A stretch of 64,000 bases of DNA from Asticcacaulis aquaticus. GTDB lineage: Bacteria > Pseudomonadota > Alphaproteobacteria > Caulobacterales > Caulobacteraceae. Of the stretch, positions 1 through 8,121 are shown one piece after another. The notes beneath the pieces are model-generated. The model did not search any database and was not told the origin of the DNA. It saw only the letters and a list, made by a program, of their open reading frames with translations. The position numbers were made by a program, and so were the translations under genes. The DNA is taken from NCBI RefSeq assembly GCF_028550415.1, contig NZ_JAQQKX010000003.1, forward strand, positions 186,001 to 250,000. Direction: 5' to 3'. Within the stretch, counting starts at the first letter, position 1. Each line of letters starts with the position of its first letter.

Positions 1-234
1 ACTCTGGGTCATAAGATCAAGGCGCGCGACGATCAGATGGTCTATGCCGTGCGCGACTACGGCAATACGTCCTCGGCCTCGATCCCGCTGGCCCTGTGCG
101 ACTATCTGCCGAAGCAACCACCCAGGGATCGCCTTGAATTGCTGCTGTGCGGGTTCGGGGTAGGCTGGTCGTGGTCGACCGCTGTGTGGTCGACGCCCGC
201 GCCCGCCATCGCTGCCATCGTACAGGTGCCCTGA
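1..234 (+). CDS. Beta-ketoacyl-ACP synthase III-like protein, C-terminal fragment
   Basis: The reading frame is open from the first base, so the start lies outside the window. The visible 77 residues contain YGNTSSASIPLAL, the conserved Asn active-site context of FabH-type thiolase-fold enzymes, followed by the glycine-rich strand LLCGFGVGWSW typical of the C-terminal end of the family. KAS III paralogs are common in surface-sugar and flagellin-glycosylation clusters, where they may make an acyl group, and the next two genes fit that setting. The stop overlaps the next start by one base (TGATG), suggesting translational coupling. The substrate cannot be read from the fragment. Confidence 0.75.
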   Translation, partial: TLGHKIKARDDQMVYAVRDYGNTSSASIPLALCDYLPKQPPRDRLELLLCGFGVGWSWSTAVWSTPAPAIAAIVQVP

Positions 235-1223
235 TGCGGATGTGGGTGCGCACCGAAGCCTCGACGCGGATCGGCCTGGGGCACTTCATGCGCTGTTTCG
301 CTATCGCCGAAGAGGCTCGCCACCACGAAATCGAGGTCGTGTTTCTGCTCAACGAAGCGCCGGACGCCGCCATCGCGCGCCTGCAATCCATCGGTGCGAA
401 ATGGCGCTGGATGGAGACGCGGATCGGCTCACCCGAAAACGCTGCGGCCATCAAAACCGTGGTCCCGAAAGGCGATGTCCTGCTGCTCGATTCCTATGCG
501 TTCGACGCCGATAGCTATGATCGTCTGTCGGCGGACTATTATCTGGCCGTGATGGATGATCTGGCCGAAGTTTGCCCCCTTAAAGCACACCTGATCGTCA
601 ATGCCGCCGGATCGGCGGTCGATCTGCCCTATGCCGAGATCGCGCCCGACGCCACCCTGTGCCTCGGCCCTGACTACGCGCAAATCCGCCGCGAGTTCCG
701 TCGTCATTACCCAGCTCCGCGCCGCCCGCACATCTGCATCATGTTCGGCGGGTCCGATCCCAAAGGTCTGACCGCCATCTGTGCCGAAGCCTTGCTGGAG
801 TCCGCCCCGGCGATGGATATTCGCCTGATCGTCGGTCCTGCCAATGCCAATGTCGATGCCTTGCGCCAGCTCTGTGCGAAGCGAGCGGGGCTAAAGCTCT
901 ACCTGTCGCCCGACAATGTCGCTGAAGTCCTGACCGGTGCCGAACTGGTCGTCACCGCGGCGGGGGGCAGCGTCGGCGAAATCGCCGCCATGAACCTGGC
1001 GGCTCTGGTCATGGTCGTGGTCGATAATCAGGTGGCCGCGCTCAAATCGTCGCCCTTTCCGGTCCTCGACGCCCGCAAGGGCTGGCCCACCGACTTCGCC
1101 CTGACCATCGAGGCCCTGATGGGCGATGCCGACATGCGGCGTGAGATCGCCGCCCGCGCGCACGGGCTGATCGACGGCAAAGGCTGCGAACGCATCATAA
1201 AGGCGATCCGATCCCATGGCTGA
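234..1223 (+). CDS. pseG: PseG-like UDP-sugar hydrolase (pseudaminic acid pathway)
   Basis: Likely UDP-2,4-diacetamido-2,4,6-trideoxy-beta-L-altropyranose hydrolase, which removes UDP to release the sugar that PseI turns into pseudaminic acid. The 329-residue protein begins with a family hallmark, RTEASTRIGLGHFMRC, whose H17 matches the position of the proposed catalytic His, and it has a nucleotide-binding FGGSDPKG stretch in the C-terminal half, as in GT28-like folds. The frame stays open further upstream, but the ATG at 234 is chosen because it overlaps the preceding stop and places the conserved N-terminus correctly. It overlaps the following acetyltransferase gene by 8 bases. In Caulobacter the corresponding flm genes supply flagellin glycosylation; the rest of the pathway is not in the window. 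Confidence 0.88.
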   Translation: MRMWVRTEASTRIGLGHFMRCFAIAEEARHHEIEVVFLLNEAPDAAIARLQSIGAKWRWMETRIGSPENAAAIKTVVPKGDVLLLDSYAFDADSYDRLSADYYLAVMDDLAEVCPLKAHLIVNAAGSAVDLPYAEIAPDATLCLGPDYAQIRREFRRHYPAPRRPHICIMFGGSDPKGLTAICAEALLESAPAMDIRLIVGPANANVDALRQLCAKRAGLKLYLSPDNVAEVLTGAELVVTAAGGSVGEIAAMNLAALVMVVVDNQVAALKSSPFPVLDARKGWPTDFALTIEALMGDADMRREIAARAHGLIDGKGCERIIKAIRSHG

Positions 1224-1776
1224 GTTCCTCTCCTACCGCCCGATCACGCCCGACGATGCGATGCTCCTGCTCGATTGGCGAACAGCCCCGCATATCACGC
1301 GCTATATGCTGACCGACGTGCCCTACGATATCGAGCGCCAGAAGGCCTGGATCGAGCGATCCAATGCCCGCGACGACTACCATCACCGCATCATCCAGAT
1401 TCACGGCAAGGATGTCGGCTTCTGTTCTCTGACCGTCACCGATAAGGCCAACCAGATCGGCGAGGTCGGGGTCTATATCGGCGACCCGGAGGTGCCCGTT
1501 GCCCTATCGATGTACAATTTCCTCGGCACGCTGAACCATGCCTTTTTTACGCTGGGTCTGCATAAGCTGGTCAATCACGTCGTCGACTGGAACGATCGGG
1601 TGATCCGTACCCAGGCCTTTATCGGTTATCGTCACGTCGGTGTTCTGAAGAACCATGCTTTGAAAGACGGTGTGCGGCATGATTTGCATATCTTCGAGCA
1701 GGAAGCGTCTGAATGGGCCGCCTTCCGTAAAAAGTTTCGCGACACCCGTGATTGGGATGGGAACGAGACTATATAA
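1216..1776 (+). CDS. pseH: PseH-like GNAT N-acetyltransferase
   Basis: A 186-residue GNAT-family protein. It probably acetylates the 4-amino group of UDP-4-amino-4,6-dideoxy-AltNAc, the step just before PseG. The N-terminal LSYRPITPDDAMLLLDWR and the later GEVGVYIGDP strand are typical of RimJ/RimL-like GNATs, and the length suits PseH. The start lies 8 bases inside pseG, so the two are translationally coupled. The assignment to pseudaminic acid rests on family resemblance together with the overlap with pseG; on sequence alone it could only be called a GNAT acetyltransferase. Confidence 0.82.
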   Translation: MAEFLSYRPITPDDAMLLLDWRTAPHITRYMLTDVPYDIERQKAWIERSNARDDYHHRIIQIHGKDVGFCSLTVTDKANQIGEVGVYIGDPEVPVALSMYNFLGTLNHAFFTLGLHKLVNHVVDWNDRVIRTQAFIGYRHVGVLKNHALKDGVRHDLHIFEQEASEWAAFRKKFRDTRDWDGNETI

Positions 1777-1826
1777 GACGAAGAATTGGGGCCGCAGGCC
1801 CCAAACCCCGGAACTGGAAGTTTAAA

Positions 1827-2303
1827 ATGGCGAAATCGAAACTCGGCTTTGACCTGACGCCACCCTCAAAAGAACAAATCGATCAACTGGCCGCGCGGCT
1901 TGATCCCGAAGCGCGGCGCATCCTGCTCAATCATGGCACCGAACCGCCCTTCTGTGGCAAGTTCGACGAGTACGAGGACGAGGGCATCTATACCTGCGCC
2001 CTGTGCGCCTTGCCTTTGTTCAACTCTCGCGCCAAGTTCCATTCCGGTTCCGGCTGGCCCAGCTTCTATGAAAGCATCGGCGAAGGCCATATTCATTATC
2101 TGCGCGACGTATCGCACGGCATGGTGCGGACTGAAATCCGCTGCGGGCGTTGCGACGCCCATCTGGGTCACGTCTTCGATGACGGCCCGCGTCCGACCGG
2201 TCAGCGCTACTGCATGAATTCGGTGGCCATGGACTTCGTACCAGAAGGGCAGGCACTGCCGGATTTGTTACAACGCGACGATCCGGTGCAGGTAAAAATT
2301 TAG
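1827..2303 (+). CDS. msrB: Peptide-methionine (R)-S-oxide reductase MsrB
   Basis: Reduces the R epimer of methionine sulfoxide in proteins using thioredoxin. All family landmarks are visible in this 158-residue protein: the two zinc-binding CxxC pairs (CALC and CGRC), the FHSGSGWPSFY substrate loop, GHVFDDGP, and the catalytic Cys in RYCMNS near the C-terminus. The frame is open for a further 25 codons upstream (to 1752), but those overlap pseH and do not resemble MsrB; the ATG at 1827 begins the normal MAKSKLGFDL N-terminus. No signal peptide, so it is cytoplasmic. It follows pseH by about 50 bases and may have its own promoter. Confidence 0.95.
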   Translation: MAKSKLGFDLTPPSKEQIDQLAARLDPEARRILLNHGTEPPFCGKFDEYEDEGIYTCALCALPLFNSRAKFHSGSGWPSFYESIGEGHIHYLRDVSHGMVRTEIRCGRCDAHLGHVFDDGPRPTGQRYCMNSVAMDFVPEGQALPDLLQRDDPVQVKI

Positions 2304-2385
2304 CGTTGTGCGGCGCATTATGATTTTGGCTTTCTGATTATCGTTTGCAAATCGGCAGGTTATTTTCATATATACTCCGTTAACT

Positions 2386-2423
2386 GACTAAAAAATAATG
2401 CCGAAAAATCGCATTTTTTAGTC
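2386..2423. repeat. AT-rich inverted repeat between msrB and the next gene
   Basis: GACTAAAAAATAATGC (2386-2401) faces GCATTTTTTAGTC (2411-2423) across a nine-base loop, giving a long, mostly A-T stem with a G-C clamp at each end. It lies about 80 bases after msrB and 135 before the next gene in an unusually AT-rich stretch. It could act as a weak transcription terminator for msrB or as an operator; the sequence does not decide between them. Confidence 0.5.
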
Positions 2424-2556
2424 CGAACCCTGATTATTTCACTTGAAAATTCCAAATAGCGGCGCATCCTCAGGGGTGCAGCCTTGGGTATGGTTGTGCC
2501 TCAGAGACAGGCTTCACCCAATGCAACGGAAAACAAGAGTAACAGGAGTGAATATC

Positions 2557-2919
2557 ATGAAGACATTGGTTCTGGGGGCGCTGGCCGTCTGCGGCGTCAT
2601 GGCGGCGGGTTCGGCGTTTGCGGAATGCGACGCGACGCAGGAAAAGATGGTGGGCAAGGCGATTGCCGACGTCGTGGCGTCCGAGACAGGGAAGGTCGCT
2701 CCGGCGCAAAAGGAAGTCGTCGATCTGGATCGTTGCGAAGGCGGCAGCTCGCATTTCGATACGCGCTTCAAGTACAAGGCCGTGATGGCCGATGGTAAGG
2801 TCGCATGGATCGAAGGTCGCGCCCGCGGCACCGACGACCGCATCGAAGATATCCGTTATACGCGCGCCAGCACCGAACTGGCGGCCTTTGCGCAGGGCGC
2901 GATGGTGGCGGCTCGATAA
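2557..2919 (+). CDS. Small secreted protein of unknown function
   Basis: I do not recognise a family. The 120-residue product starts with a clear Sec signal peptide (MKTLVLGALAVCGVMAAGSA, cleavage probably after AFA), leaving a mature periplasmic domain of about 100 residues with two Cys that could form a disulfide. The open frame extends upstream to 2443, but the ATG at 2557 is preceded by AGGAG at 2544-2548 with an eight-base spacer and begins the signal peptide, so it is preferred. A strong intrinsic terminator follows directly, suggesting a single-gene transcript. Confidence 0.7.
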   Translation: MKTLVLGALAVCGVMAAGSAFAECDATQEKMVGKAIADVVASETGKVAPAQKEVVDLDRCEGGSSHFDTRFKYKAVMADGKVAWIEGRARGTDDRIEDIRYTRASTELAAFAQGAMVAAR

Positions 2920-2925
2920 CAAAAA

Positions 2926-2955
2926 AAGCGACCCCGTTTCCGAGGTCGCTTTTCT
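2926..2955 (+). terminator. Intrinsic terminator after the small secreted protein
   Basis: AAGCGACC (2926-2933) pairs with GGTCGCTT (2944-2951), followed by T-rich sequence on the plus strand and preceded by an A-run, so it may work in both directions between convergent genes. Confidence 0.85.
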
Positions 2956-2996
2956 TATATCATGGGGTTTGGGGGCTGTGCCCCCAAGCCTTTTCT

Positions 2997-4430
2997 TTAA
3001 CCCGCGAAGGTATAGGCCGTCTTGACGATGGTGTAGAATTCCTTCGCGTAGGCGCCTTGTTCGCGCGGACCGTAGGACGAGCCCTTACGGCCGCCAAACG
3101 GAACGTGGTAGTCGACACCGGCGGTCGGCAGGTTGACCATGACCATGCCCGCTTCGGCGCGGCGCTTGAAGGTCTCGGCCGACTTCAGCGAGGTCGTGCA
3201 GATACCTGCCGACAGACCGAATTCGGTGTCGTTGGCGACCTTGATGGCTTCTTCCAGATCCTTGACGCGGATGACCGAGGCGACCGGGCCGAAGACTTCT
3301 TCCTTGTTGATCGCCATGTCGACGGTCGTCTTGTCGATCAGGGTCGGGGCGTAATAGTAGCCCGGCGTACCGAAAGTCAGGTCTTCACCACCGGCCAGAA
3401 TCACGCCGCCTTCGGCCTTGGCCTTGGCAACCGCCTCCTGAGCGATCTTGAGTTGCTCTTGGCTGGCGATCGGGCCCATCTGGACGCCGTCGGCGCGCGA
3501 GTCGCCGACCTTGATGGCCTTGGCGGCGTCGGCGAGGGCGGCGACGAATTTGTCGGCGATGCCTTCGGTGACGATGATGCGCGACGACGCCGTGCAGCGG
3601 TGACCCGACGAGAAGAAGGACGAGTTCAGCACGGAATTGACCGCGACATTGAGGTCGGCGTCATCAAGGACGACGACGGGGTTCTTACCGCCCATTTCGC
3701 ACTGGATGCGCTTGCCCTTGGCGACGGCGGCGTCACGGACGCGCGTGCCGGTGGGGACGGAACCGGTGAAAGAGATGGCGTCGCAGCCGTCGATCATCAG
3801 CGGACCGGCGACCGAACCGCGGGCGAAGACGACGTTCAGCACGCCCTTGGGCAGACCGGCGCGGGTCAGGATGTCGGCCAGAGCCCAGGCACAGGCCGGG
3901 GTCAGCTCGGCGGGCTTACAAACGACGGTGTTGCCGAAGGCGATGGCCGGAGCCATTTTCCACGCCGGGATGGCGATGGGGAAGTTCCACGGACAGATCA
4001 GACCGATCACGCCGACGGCTTCGCGGGTGATCTCGACCTTGACGCCCGGGCGGACCGAGTCGAGGACTTCGCCGTGGGCGCGCAGGGCTTCACCGGCAAA
4101 ATACTTGAAGATGTGACCGGCGCGAGTGACTTCGCCGATGCCTTCCGGCAGGGTCTTGCCTTCTTCGCGCGACAGAAGCGCGCCCAGCTCGGCCTTGCGC
4201 GCCAGAATCTCGGTCCCGGCATTGTCGAGGACGTCGAAGCGCTGTTGCGGCGTCGAATATTGCCAGGTCTTGAAGGCTTCCTTCGCGGCGGCGATGGCGG
4301 CGGTGACTTCGGCTTCACCGGCGGTCGAATAGGTGCCGATGATGTCGTTGGTGTCCGACGGGTTGATGTCGTTAAAGGTGCTGCCCGTCACGACCCATTC
4401 GCCGTTGATCAGATTGCCGTATGTGGTCAC
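2997..4430 (-). CDS. NAD(P)-dependent aldehyde dehydrogenase (semialdehyde type)
   Basis: A 477-residue member of the aldehyde dehydrogenase superfamily. The catalytic Cys is C279 in SSGHRCTASSR, the general-base Glu is E245 in CEMGGKNP, and the cofactor-pocket PWNF motif is at 147-150. The C-terminal GSSYGPREQGAYAKEFYT stretch resembles alpha-ketoglutarate semialdehyde (2,5-dioxovalerate) dehydrogenases of sugar-acid catabolism, but succinate semialdehyde is an equally possible substrate. No sugar-acid genes are adjacent. It is transcribed alone, convergent with the preceding gene and divergent from the aminotransferase. Confidence 0.85.
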   Translation of the reverse strand: MTTYGNLINGEWVVTGSTFNDINPSDTNDIIGTYSTAGEAEVTAAIAAAKEAFKTWQYSTPQQRFDVLDNAGTEILARKAELGALLSREEGKTLPEGIGEVTRAGHIFKYFAGEALRAHGEVLDSVRPGVKVEITREAVGVIGLICPWNFPIAIPAWKMAPAIAFGNTVVCKPAELTPACAWALADILTRAGLPKGVLNVVFARGSVAGPLMIDGCDAISFTGSVPTGTRVRDAAVAKGKRIQCEMGGKNPVVVLDDADLNVAVNSVLNSSFFSSGHRCTASSRIIVTEGIADKFVAALADAAKAIKVGDSRADGVQMGPIASQEQLKIAQEAVAKAKAEGGVILAGGEDLTFGTPGYYYAPTLIDKTTVDMAINKEEVFGPVASVIRVKDLEEAIKVANDTEFGLSAGICTTSLKSAETFKRRAEAGMVMVNLPTAGVDYHVPFGGRKGSSYGPREQGAYAKEFYTIVKTAYTFAG

Positions 4431-4749
4431 TGTCCGCTCTCCCGGAAGATATGAAAGAATGCTGCGCGATTATGGTAGCGCTAACTTTGGCCGCCTGTGG
4501 TCGCGCAAATGCCGCCCTGCGTCAACCATGTCCGGCTAAAAAAGTAAAATGCCGGAACGGTATGGATCGCTGCGCAGATCGGCAGGTTCGAATACGCGGC
4601 CCTTATATAGACAAAAGTCTGACAAATTAAAGAGCGAAAGCCTCATGCGATCTTGTAATTTTGGGTAATGCCTTTTGAGATGCGCCGGACTCAGAACCTG
4701 TTACACCGTCAACGACTGTATTTTCAGGCTTTTTAAAGTGAGGCACAGC
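4431..4749. other. Divergent intergenic region
   Basis: About 320 bases between the aldehyde dehydrogenase and the aminotransferase starts. It must hold both promoters. I see no convincing -35/-10 pair, terminator, RNA gene or repeat. One GACTC (a CcrM-type GANTC site) lies near 4687. Confidence 0.4.
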
Positions 4750-5907
4750 ATGGCTATTCCGTTTATCGATCTCGGCGTTCAGCGCGAACGCATCGGCTCG
4801 TCCATCGAATCCGCCGTGCTCAAGGTCATCGGTCACGGTGCCTATATCATGGGGCCGGAAGTCAAAACCTTCGAAGCCAATCTGGCCAAATTCGCCGGAT
4901 CGAAACACGCCCTGTCCTGCGCCAACGGCACGGACGCTATCGAACTGGTCCTGCTGGGACTGGGCGTCGGTGAGGGCGATGCCGTTTTTGTGCCCGCCTT
5001 TACCTTTGTGGCCACGGCCGAAGTCGTACCGATGACGCGCGCCGAACCGGTCTTCGTCGATATCGACCCGAAGACCTACAATATGGACCCGGCCAAGCTT
5101 GAAGCCGCCATCGCCGCCGTCAAGGCCGAAGGACGCCTGAAGCCCGCGGCTGTCATCGCGGTCGATCTGTTCGGTCAGGCCGCCGACTATCCGGCCATCT
5201 CAAAAATCGCCAAGGCACATGGCCTGCCGCTGATCGCGGATTCGGCGCAGGGCTTCGGCTGCACCATCGACGGCAAGCAGCCGCTGGAATGGGCGGACGC
5301 GACCTCGACCAGCTTCTATCCGGCCAAGCCGCTAGGTTGTTACGGTGACGGCGGTGCGGTGGTGCTGAATGACGATGCCCTGCTGGAAAAGCTGATCTCG
5401 TACCGTGTTCACGGCGGCGCGACGCCGACTGACGCGGCGACCATGAACTATACGCACGAAGCCAAGTACCTGAACGTCCGTATAGGGATGAATTCGCGCC
5501 TCGATACCATTCAGGCGGCGGTCCTGATCGAAAAGCTAGCTATCTTCGCTGAGGAGATCGATCTGCGTCAGGCCGTTGCCAAGCGTTATAACGACGCGCT
5601 CGACGGCTATGTGACCAGCGTCCCCTATGTGAAGGACGGCTACGTCTCGACCTGGGCGCAATATACGATCGAGCACGAAAACCGCGATGCCCTGCAACTT
5701 GCCTTACGCGAAAAGGGCATTCCAACGGCGGTCTATTACCCGATCCCGCTGCATCAGCAGCCGGGCTATGCGAAGTTCACATCCGGCACGGGTGACCTGA
5801 GCGTGTCAGAAGCCAAGTCAAAGACGGTGATCAGCCTGCCGTTCAGCCCGTACCTGACGGCGGAGACGCAGGCCGAGATCGTCGCCGCGGTGAAGGCGTT
5901 TAAGTAA
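4750..5907 (+). CDS. DegT/DnrJ/EryC1/StrS aminotransferase (WbpE-like)
   Basis: A PLP-dependent aminotransferase of 385 residues that probably aminates a nucleotide 3- or 4-keto sugar for a surface polysaccharide. K193 in SFYPAKPLGCYGDGG is the expected Schiff-base lysine and D164 in IADSAQGFG contacts the PLP nitrogen. Other family signatures are SCANGTDAIELVL near residue 56 and NSRLDTIQAAVL. The pattern as a whole is closest to WbpE, which makes UDP-GlcNAc(3NH2)A. The ATG at 4750 (MAIPFIDLG) is the standard family start; the open frame upstream has no similarity. It stands alone, so the sugar it modifies is uncertain. Confidence 0.85.
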   Translation: MAIPFIDLGVQRERIGSSIESAVLKVIGHGAYIMGPEVKTFEANLAKFAGSKHALSCANGTDAIELVLLGLGVGEGDAVFVPAFTFVATAEVVPMTRAEPVFVDIDPKTYNMDPAKLEAAIAAVKAEGRLKPAAVIAVDLFGQAADYPAISKIAKAHGLPLIADSAQGFGCTIDGKQPLEWADATSTSFYPAKPLGCYGDGGAVVLNDDALLEKLISYRVHGGATPTDAATMNYTHEAKYLNVRIGMNSRLDTIQAAVLIEKLAIFAEEIDLRQAVAKRYNDALDGYVTSVPYVKDGYVSTWAQYTIEHENRDALQLALREKGIPTAVYYPIPLHQQPGYAKFTSGTGDLSVSEAKSKTVISLPFSPYLTAETQAEIVAAVKAFK

Positions 5908-5934
5908 GCTCTCGCGGTTTGGTTCGCATTAATT

Positions 5935-6176
5935 GAATGGCCCCCACCACCGCATCTAGCGCTTCGCGCGTCGTGCGGTCCCCGGCACCGGCCGCCCGGC
6001 TCCCCGCCATTATTCCTTATGTGGTTTCGTCTGAGGTAATGGCAGGGAGGTACAAGGAACTGTGTTTTTTCATCTCTCCCTGACCGTATCGCGGTTTATC
6101 CGCACAATGAAAACGGTCGGGGAGGGGGACCGCGCGAGCGAACGTAGTGAGTGAGATGTGGTGGTGGGGGCCATTC
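5935..6176. repeat. Palindromic repeat element with 17-bp terminal inverted repeats
   Basis: GAATGGCCCCCACCACC at 5935-5951 is exactly repeated in inverted orientation at 6160-6176. The 242-bp interior contains further GC-rich hairpins and codes for nothing obvious. A 20-base core, GTGAGATGTGGTGGTGGGGG (6151-6170), recurs exactly at 58173-58192, so this is a dispersed family. It looks like a REP/MITE-type non-coding element sitting upstream of amtB. Confidence 0.8.
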
Positions 6177-6253
6177 GATGACTCAGTATGAGCAAAGGAC
6201 TTCCCCCCGCGTTGCAACACGCTGAAATCCCATTTGTGAAGTTTTTTGCCGGA

Positions 6254-6269
6254 TGGCGCAAAATTTGCT
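6254..6269 (+). promoter_or_regulatory. Sigma-54 (RpoN) promoter of amtB
   Basis: TGGCGCAAAATTTGCT fits the -24/-12 consensus: GG at 6255-6256 and GC at 6267-6268 with exactly ten bases between. Transcription would start near 6280, leaving a leader of about 128 bases. Ammonium transporter genes are classic NtrC/RpoN targets, which supports the call. I did not find a clean NtrC palindrome upstream. Confidence 0.8.
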
Positions 6270-6407
6270 CGCTTTTCGGTAAATTTTCGCGCAAAGAGCA
6301 AAAATGCAGGAAAACATTTGACGAAAGCCGCCCGGCCCGCTGGACCGCGACGCTTTTGCGGATGCGAGTTTCCTGAAAAATAAAACGACCAATCGACCGA
6401 GACATCT

Positions 6408-7691
6408 ATGACAGCGACGACAACGAATGTGGTTGAAACGGCAGCGCCGGTGCTTCTCAAGCATCAGGCGGCGCTGGCGCTCGACACCGGCCATACGTCG
6501 TGGATCATCGTCTCCACCGCGCTGGTATTGCTGATGACCCTGCCGGGTCTGGCCCTGTTCTACGGCGGCATGGTGCGCAAAAAGAACGTTCTGTCGGTGC
6601 TGGCGCAATCGGTGGCCGCCGCCGTCATCGTTTCGGTGCTGTGGATCGTCATCGGCTATTCGCTGTCCTTCGGGATCAACGGCAATGAGGGCGTCAACCG
6701 CTTCCTCGGTTCGTTCGACGCCTTCCTGCTCAATGGTGTGACCATGAACACGGCGTTCGGCCTCGCGCCGCAATTGCCGGAGTTCCTGTGGGTCGCCTAT
6801 CAGATGACCTTCGCTATCATCACCCCCGCCCTGATCGCCGGCGCGTTCGCCGAGCGCATGAAGTTTTCGGCCTTCGTCCTGTTCACCGCCCTGTGGACCC
6901 TGTTCGTCTATGCGCCGATCTGCCACTGGGTGTGGGGTGGCGGTTTCCTCGGCAGCGAAGGTGTTCTGGACTTTGCCGGGGGTGCCGTAGTTCACGTCAA
7001 TTCGGGCGTCGCGGGCCTGGTCTGCGCCATCGTGCTGGGCAAGCGTCGCGGCTTCCCGCGCGAATATATGGCCCCGCATAATCTCGCCTTCACCATGATT
7101 GGCGCGTCGCTGCTGCTGGTCGGCTGGCTTGGGTTCAACGGCGGTTCGGCCTGGACGGCGGATGCGCTGGCCAGCGTGGCCGTGCTCAACACCATCGTCG
7201 CCGCCATGACCGGCGCGATCGGCTGGACCATCCCGGAGTGGATCGAGCGCAAGCAACCGACGGTTCTGGGCATGATTTCGGGTCTGGTCGCCGGTCTGGT
7301 CGCCATTACCCCGGCGGCGGGTTTCGTCGATCCGAAGGCCTCGCTGCTGATCGGTCTGCTCGGGGGCGTGGCCTGTTTCTTCGGCGCGACCGCGCTCAAG
7401 AAAGCCTTCAAATACGACGACAGCCTCGATGCGTTCGGCGTCCACGGCGTGGGCGGCATCGTGGGTGCCATCCTGACCGGCGTCTTTGCCAATGCGACGA
7501 TCAACGCGGCGGGCGAAAACGCCAGCGTGATAAAACAGGCGCTGGGCCTTGTAGCCGTCATCGGCTGGAGCGCGCTCATTACATTCATTATTCTGATGAT
7601 CTGCAAATACACCACCGGCCTGCGTGTGGACGAAGAGCAGGAAATCGAGGGTCTCGACGCGACACAGCACGGAGAGGCCCAGCACGGATAG
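6408..7691 (+). CDS. amtB: Ammonium transporter AmtB
   Basis: Inner-membrane trimeric channel for ammonium uptake, 427 residues with about eleven hydrophobic helices. Family signatures include LALFYGGMVRKKNVLSVL in helix 1, the FAERMKFSAF turn, GGAVVHVNSGVAGL, and DAFGVHGVGGIVGA with one of the twin pore histidines. The N-terminal stretch before the first helix is short and has no clear signal peptide. The usual partner glnK is not adjacent, so it must lie elsewhere if present. A sigma-54 promoter lies about 140 bases upstream, so expression should rise under nitrogen limitation, matching the glutamate synthase and nitrate genes in the same window. Confidence 0.96.
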   Translation: MTATTTNVVETAAPVLLKHQAALALDTGHTSWIIVSTALVLLMTLPGLALFYGGMVRKKNVLSVLAQSVAAAVIVSVLWIVIGYSLSFGINGNEGVNRFLGSFDAFLLNGVTMNTAFGLAPQLPEFLWVAYQMTFAIITPALIAGAFAERMKFSAFVLFTALWTLFVYAPICHWVWGGGFLGSEGVLDFAGGAVVHVNSGVAGLVCAIVLGKRRGFPREYMAPHNLAFTMIGASLLLVGWLGFNGGSAWTADALASVAVLNTIVAAMTGAIGWTIPEWIERKQPTVLGMISGLVAGLVAITPAAGFVDPKASLLIGLLGGVACFFGATALKKAFKYDDSLDAFGVHGVGGIVGAILTGVFANATINAAGENASVIKQALGLVAVIGWSALITFIILMICKYTTGLRVDEEQEIEGLDATQHGEAQHG

Positions 7692-8121
7692 GACCCGGAA
7701 CCCACAACAGGGCAAAGGGGCTAACCGGAACCGGTCAAGGCAAGCCCCGCTCAAGATCAAAGTGGAACGACCCAAAACCGGATACGGAAACGCCCCTCAG
7801 GATTTGACAGACTTCGTAATCGAAGTTTGGCAGACACTGGGGGGTTTGCATGTCTATTACGCATATGCACAGATTTACGCAGGTCTTCGGAAATGCTAGG
7901 TCTGTAAGGGGTAGGCAGCATAAAAAGTATAAATTGAAACGACTTCGATAAATTTCTCACGCTGTGGGGTTTTTAATCGGGAATCGACGGGAATCTGCAT
8001 TTTCCGCTTTGCATAACCGGACTTTTGCGCTTTACGAGCGTTTTAGTGCGCTAAAACAAAACGGACACCGAAAACCTTCCTTAAACGGAAGAGTCCGCAC
8101 CGAGTTATAAGGGTTAAGCCT
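7692..8121. other. Intergenic region between amtB and gltD
   Basis: A 430-base gap with no convincing gene. It should hold the gltDB promoter. The second half is AT-richer than its surroundings. A palindrome lies 65 bases before gltD (separate entry), and ACTTCGTAATCGAAGT near 7813 is another inverted repeat. No good sigma-54 match with correct spacing was found. Confidence 0.4.
8040..8057. promoter_or_regulatory. Palindromic operator-like site upstream of gltD
   Basis: GTTTTAG (8040-8046) and CTAAAAC (8051-8057) form a perfect inverted repeat around TGCG, 64 bases before the gltD start. Its symmetry and position fit a binding site for a dimeric regulator. No regulator can be named from sequence. 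Confidence 0.45.

Noticed and set aside
2805-4454. A 549-codon plus-strand open frame
   Set aside because: It is antisense to the aldehyde dehydrogenase, and its 5' part overlaps the small secreted protein gene and a terminator.
5935-6176. A CRISPR array or transposon
   Set aside because: There are only inverted, not regularly spaced direct repeats, and no cas or transposase gene.
7692-8121. A second sigma-54 promoter before gltD (TGGCAGACACTGGGG...TTTGC)
   Set aside because: GG and GC are separated by 16 bases instead of ten.
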